Positions 6,239 through 8,857 of a stretch of DNA of 8,857 nucleotides are shown here, in pieces; the first letter of the stretch is position 1, and every line of letters starts with the position of its first letter. The position numbers were made by a program, and so were the translations under genes. Source of the stretch: Bacteroidales bacterium (GTDB lineage: Bacteria > Bacteroidota > Bacteroidia > Bacteroidales > UBA932); assembly GCA_009784635.1 (NCBI GenBank), contig WRBG01000077.1, positions 1 through 8,857 on the forward strand. The letters run 5' to 3'. The notes beneath the pieces were generated by a model. That model did not search any database. It had not been told where the DNA came from and worked only from the letters and a program-made list of their open reading frames with translations.

Positions 6239-6834
6239 TGTACCACCTCCTTGCTTTGTCGTTGTTTTACAATTTTTTGACCCGCTTTTGACAGATTTTC
6301 TTCATCTTCCATAAAGCGTTTTATCTTTCTGATTGCTTCTTGATAGCCGGGGATTTGTACTTTTTCGTACAGGTTCACCTTTTGGGTTGTTTTTTTACGC
6401 GCCCCGTCCAATATGTGCATCTTGGCGATGTAAAATTCGCTCTCGATGCCAATGATGGAAAGTTCTTTCAAGATTTGTATCCCGTCTGCATACCAAAAAG
6501 GAGCGCTGAACAGGTTGTAGGTTTTTTCTTCAAACAGCACTTCTTCCAACAAGGGTATACGCACGCCAGCTACCTTGACTATGTTCATGGAGACATCCCG
6601 AATTTCTATCAAATTAGACCTAAATTCAGTCCACAAGGCCACCATATTGTCGTAGGTCTTCATCTTGGCCGACAAGGCTAACTGTAGTTCCTCTGCCTTG
6701 TCTTTTGCGCGTTTTACCTCGGAGCGTAATGCCGACTCTTTATTTTTGAGCGTGGGCAATGCGCGCGTACGCACCTTCAACTGCTTGTTTAAGTCGTTGA
6801 GCGAAGTTTTATTGAATTGATACTTGATGGCCAT
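6235..6834 (-). CDS. ntpD: V-type ATP synthase subunit D (central rotor shaft)
   Basis: The protein has 199 residues, the usual subunit D length. It begins with KYQFNKTSLNDLNKQL and has a long N-terminal helix to about residue 85, a short middle region including VRIPLLEEV and a C-terminal helix rich in lysine and glutamate. The two long helices form the antiparallel coiled coil that turns inside the A3B3 head and links it to the membrane ring. Subunit D is usually encoded just after B, as here: only 3 bases separate the B stop from this ATG. Its own stop overlaps the start of subunit I by 4 bases. The sequence is divergent outside the N-terminus, as is normal for this subunit, so the position between B and I adds weight to the call. 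Confidence 0.92.
   Translation of the reverse strand: MAIKYQFNKTSLNDLNKQLKVRTRALPTLKNKESALRSEVKRAKDKAEELQLALSAKMKTYDNMVALWTEFRSNLIEIRDVSMNIVKVAGVRIPLLEEVLFEEKTYNLFSAPFWYADGIQILKELSIIGIESEFYIAKMHILDGARKKTTQKVNLYEKVQIPGYQEAIRKIKRFMEDEENLSKAGQKIVKQRQSKEVVQ
6244..6252 (-). promoter_or_regulatory. Perfect Shine-Dalgarno sequence for subunit I
   Basis: The minus strand reads AAGGAGGTG, complementary to nine bases of the usual 16S rRNA 3' end, and ends 5 bases before the ATG at 6238. It lies inside the last codons of subunit D (K-E-V). None of the other starts in this window has a comparable site; only the subunit D start has a weak GGAAAG upstream. It decides the start of subunit I in favour of 6238 over 6226. 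Confidence 0.6.
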
Positions 6835-6837
6835 GTT

Positions 6838-8157
6838 TTAATCTTTCCAATATTTTTCTGCCAATTCTTTTCTAATAGAGACTTCCGTTTTAGTAAAATA
6901 TTTCACAAATAGCGCCCATACGCGGTCTAACATCTCTGTGGTGTCAATATTTATGTCTACTGACAACAGGTTTGCCGAATAGTCTCTGGCAAATTTTAAT
7001 GTCCGCTCGTCGTAATCGCTCAAGTCAAACCCATTCTCTAATTTTGTTTTGGCATTGGCCGCGTCTGCATACAGGCGGATGGCAGCATTCATCACCTGCG
7101 GGTGGTCTTCGCGCGTTTGCTTGCCAATCACCAATTGTTTCAAACGGGAAAGGGAGCGGAAGGGGTCAATGATTACTTTACCCGTGTCGCTATCGGTACG
7201 TAAGAACAACTGACCTTCTGTAATATATCCCGTATTGTCGGGGATGGCGTGGGTAATGTCGCCGCCGCTCAGGGTGGTAACTGCAATAATGGTAATAGAG
7301 CCGCCTGTGGGCAACTGTACCGCTTTTTCGTAGATTTTTGCCAAGTCGCTGTACAAAGAGCCGGGCATGGAGTCTTTGGAGGGAATCTGGTCCATACGGT
7401 TGCTTACAATACTCAAGGCATCGGCATAAAGCGTCATGTCGGTCAGCAGTACCAAGACTTTTTCGTTTTTATCCACCGCAAAATATTCGGCCGCCGCAAG
7501 CGCCATATCGGGCACCAACAAGCGTTCTACCGGAGGTTGCTCGGTAGTATTCACAAAGCTGATAATCCTGTCCAAAGCGCCGGCCTCTTCAAACACTTTT
7601 TTGTAGTGCAAATAGTCGTCGTTGCTCAATCCCATGCCGCCCAATATGATTTTATCCACCTTGGCGCGCAGGGCTACCTGCGCCATTATCTTGTTGTAGG
7701 GCTGGTCGGGGTCGGCAAAGAAAGGTATTTTTTGTCCGGATACCAGCGTGTTATTCAAGTCAATACCGGCAATCCCCGTGGCAATAAGCTGGGAGGGTTG
7801 CTTCCGGCGGAATGGATTCACAGACGGGCCGCCGATTTCGCGGCGTTCTCCTTCTATATCCGGTCCTCCGTCAATAGGCAAGCCGTAGGCATTAAAGAAA
7901 CGCCCGGCCAAATCATCGCTTACGCTCAAGGTGGGCGGTTCTCCATGAAATACTACTTCTGCATTGGTCGGAATATTTTCCGTACCTGCAAATATTTGCA
8001 GGGTAATCATGTCGCCATTGATTTTCACCACTTGCGCCAAACGTCCGGCTACGGTAGCCAATTCGTCGTTCGACACGCCTTGCGCCCGCAACGAAACGGT
8101 AGCTCTGGTTATACCTTCTAATTTAGTATAGATTCGCTGAAATGCCTTTGTTGTCAT
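6838..8157 (-). CDS. ntpB: V-type ATP synthase subunit B (non-catalytic head subunit)
   Basis: The protein has 439 residues. Residues about 1-75 are the N-terminal beta-barrel, about 76-345 the nucleotide-binding-type core and about 346-439 the helical C-terminal domain. Family motifs are visible: SGQKIPFFADPDQPYN (140-155) where catalytic subunits carry a P-loop, VLLTDMTLYADAL (236-248), DSMPGSLYSDLAKIYEKA (262-279) and FRSLSRL (333-339). R338 in SLSRL corresponds to the arginine that reaches into the catalytic site of subunit A. There is no Walker A motif, as expected for B; the ADPDQPYN form differs from the SGSGLPHN of Enterococcus and Thermus and resembles the spirochaete/chlamydia-type branch as I recall it. 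Three A and three B subunits alternate in the head. The gene starts 34 bases after the A stop and is followed by D after 3 bases. Confidence 0.96.
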   Translation of the reverse strand: MTTKAFQRIYTKLEGITRATVSLRAQGVSNDELATVAGRLAQVVKINGDMITLQIFAGTENIPTNAEVVFHGEPPTLSVSDDLAGRFFNAYGLPIDGGPDIEGERREIGGPSVNPFRRKQPSQLIATGIAGIDLNNTLVSGQKIPFFADPDQPYNKIMAQVALRAKVDKIILGGMGLSNDDYLHYKKVFEEAGALDRIISFVNTTEQPPVERLLVPDMALAAAEYFAVDKNEKVLVLLTDMTLYADALSIVSNRMDQIPSKDSMPGSLYSDLAKIYEKAVQLPTGGSITIIAVTTLSGGDITHAIPDNTGYITEGQLFLRTDSDTGKVIIDPFRSLSRLKQLVIGKQTREDHPQVMNAAIRLYADAANAKTKLENGFDLSDYDERTLKFARDYSANLLSVDINIDTTEMLDRVWALFVKYFTKTEVSIRKELAEKYWKD

Positions 8158-8191
8158 ATCTTAGTTCAATTTTTCTTTACAGGTAAACGCT

Positions 8192-8857
8192 TTAGTCTTT
8201 TTTGAGTTGCTTGCTAACGGCAGCCTCCAACTCTTTTTCATATTGAAAAAAATTGTCGCTTTCATAGTCGGAATAGTTCATTTGCTTGCAAATATTGATG
8301 AGTTGTTTAAAGAAGTTCGCGCACTCCTCAAAATGCTCAAACACAAAATTTTGCTGGCATAAATCCATAACCCTGTCAAACATGTAGCGTTGGCGATCCA
8401 TGGGGCAGGTTGAGTCTATTTCGTCAAATGCGTCCTGTTGAAGGACTGCAAAGTCAATGAGTTCCGAGCGCCAAAAACGCAGGTGGTAGTCCATCGGCAC
8501 GCCGTCATCGCCCAAAATATTGATTTGTTCGTAGGCTTCTTTGCCGCGCAGTACAATATTTTTTCCTTCAAATATTTTATCTACCCATCCTTTGCCTACC
8601 TTGTCGTTGAGGTAATTGATGATTTCGTCATATTCCAAGTATTTGGAATAACTGTCAATGGGGTCAATGGCCGGATAGCGCTTGCTGTCGGCGCGTCCCT
8701 GCGCCAAGGCATAGAAACAACGGGCAGCTTTTTTGGTTGACTCCGTTACCGGCTCTTTCAAGTTTCCGCCGGCAGGAGATACCGTGCCGATAAAGGTTAC
8801 GGAGCCTAATGTTCCGTTATTCAAATATACCGCTCCCGCACGGGCATAGAAGTTTGA
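8192..8857 (-). CDS. ntpA: V-type ATP synthase subunit A, catalytic (C-terminal part only)
   Basis: The frame is open from the right window edge to the TAA at 8192-8194, giving the last 221 residues. An in-frame TTG at 8824 could be taken for a start, but coding sequence (SNFYARAGAVYL) continues upstream of it and matches the family, so the gene is cut by the window. Visible hallmarks are FYARAG, GSVTFIGTVSPAGGN, EPVTEST and YPAIDPIDSYSKY, followed by the helical C-terminal domain. Subunit A hydrolyses or makes ATP; its Walker A and B motifs would lie in the missing part. V-type A subunits are near 580-600 residues, so roughly the last 40% is present. This is the most upstream gene seen of the ATPase operon. 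In Bacteroidota the E subunit and a small conserved protein usually precede it, but they cannot be seen here. Confidence 0.95.
   Translation of the reverse strand, partial: SNFYARAGAVYLNNGTLGSVTFIGTVSPAGGNLKEPVTESTKKAARCFYALAQGRADSKRYPAIDPIDSYSKYLEYDEIINYLNDKVGKGWVDKIFEGKNIVLRGKEAYEQINILGDDGVPMDYHLRFWRSELIDFAVLQQDAFDEIDSTCPMDRQRYMFDRVMDLCQQNFVFEHFEECANFFKQLINICKQMNYSDYESDNFFQYEKELEAAVSKQLKKD

Noticed and set aside
7249..8121. Long + strand open frame (290 codons) opposite subunit B
   Set aside because: It lies wholly antisense to a well-conserved gene. Its translation shows no family motif and is rich in the Gln, His and Gly expected from reading B codons backwards. It is a shadow.
8822..8824. 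TTG as the start of a short subunit A
   Set aside because: In-frame upstream codons encode conserved subunit A residues (FYARAG), so this is an internal leucine codon.

Overview
The window looks like chromosomal DNA of a Bacteroidota bacterium, most likely order Bacteroidales. Four things point there: fimbrillin-like/FISUMP modules combined with a BACON-type domain; a promoter matching the Bacteroidota consensus (TTTG, 19 bases, TAnnTTTG); V-type ATPase genes in the order A-B-D-I-K; and near-absence of Shine-Dalgarno sequences before the genes. The species cannot be named from this sequence.

Layout. Bases 1-1469 (+ strand) are the 3' end of a large repeat-containing surface protein whose start lies outside the window. 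It meets the leftward genes at a perfect 17-bp hairpin terminator (1484-1531) that can serve both directions. Everything from 1548 to the right edge is on the minus strand. In transcription order (right to left) the genes are: V-type ATPase subunit A (3' part only), subunits B, D, I and K, a GlmM-type phosphohexomutase, ribosomal protein L31 type B, and an OmpA-family lipoprotein.

How they fit together. A and B form the soluble head, D the rotor shaft, I (subunit a) the stator membrane part with the essential arginine, and K the ion-carrying ring. The A-B-D-I-K-glmM run is tightly packed: gaps of 34, 3, -4, 36 and 3 bases. It reads as one operon, so the mutase supplying glucosamine-1-phosphate for UDP-GlcNAc and cell-wall synthesis is probably co-transcribed with the ATPase. 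The K subunit keeps every residue known to hold Na+ in Enterococcus hirae NtpK, so a sodium-coupled enzyme is the best prediction. L31 has its own promoter directly behind glmM and probably also drives the OmpA lipoprotein gene 16 bases downstream.

I see no mobile element, CRISPR array, tRNA or rRNA, and no clearly new system. The points most worth a second look are the predicted Na+ specificity of K, the attachment of glmM to the ATPase operon, a perfect Shine-Dalgarno sequence before subunit I in a lineage that hardly uses them, and the module-BACON-module surface protein. No stretch longer than 300 bases lacks a gene.
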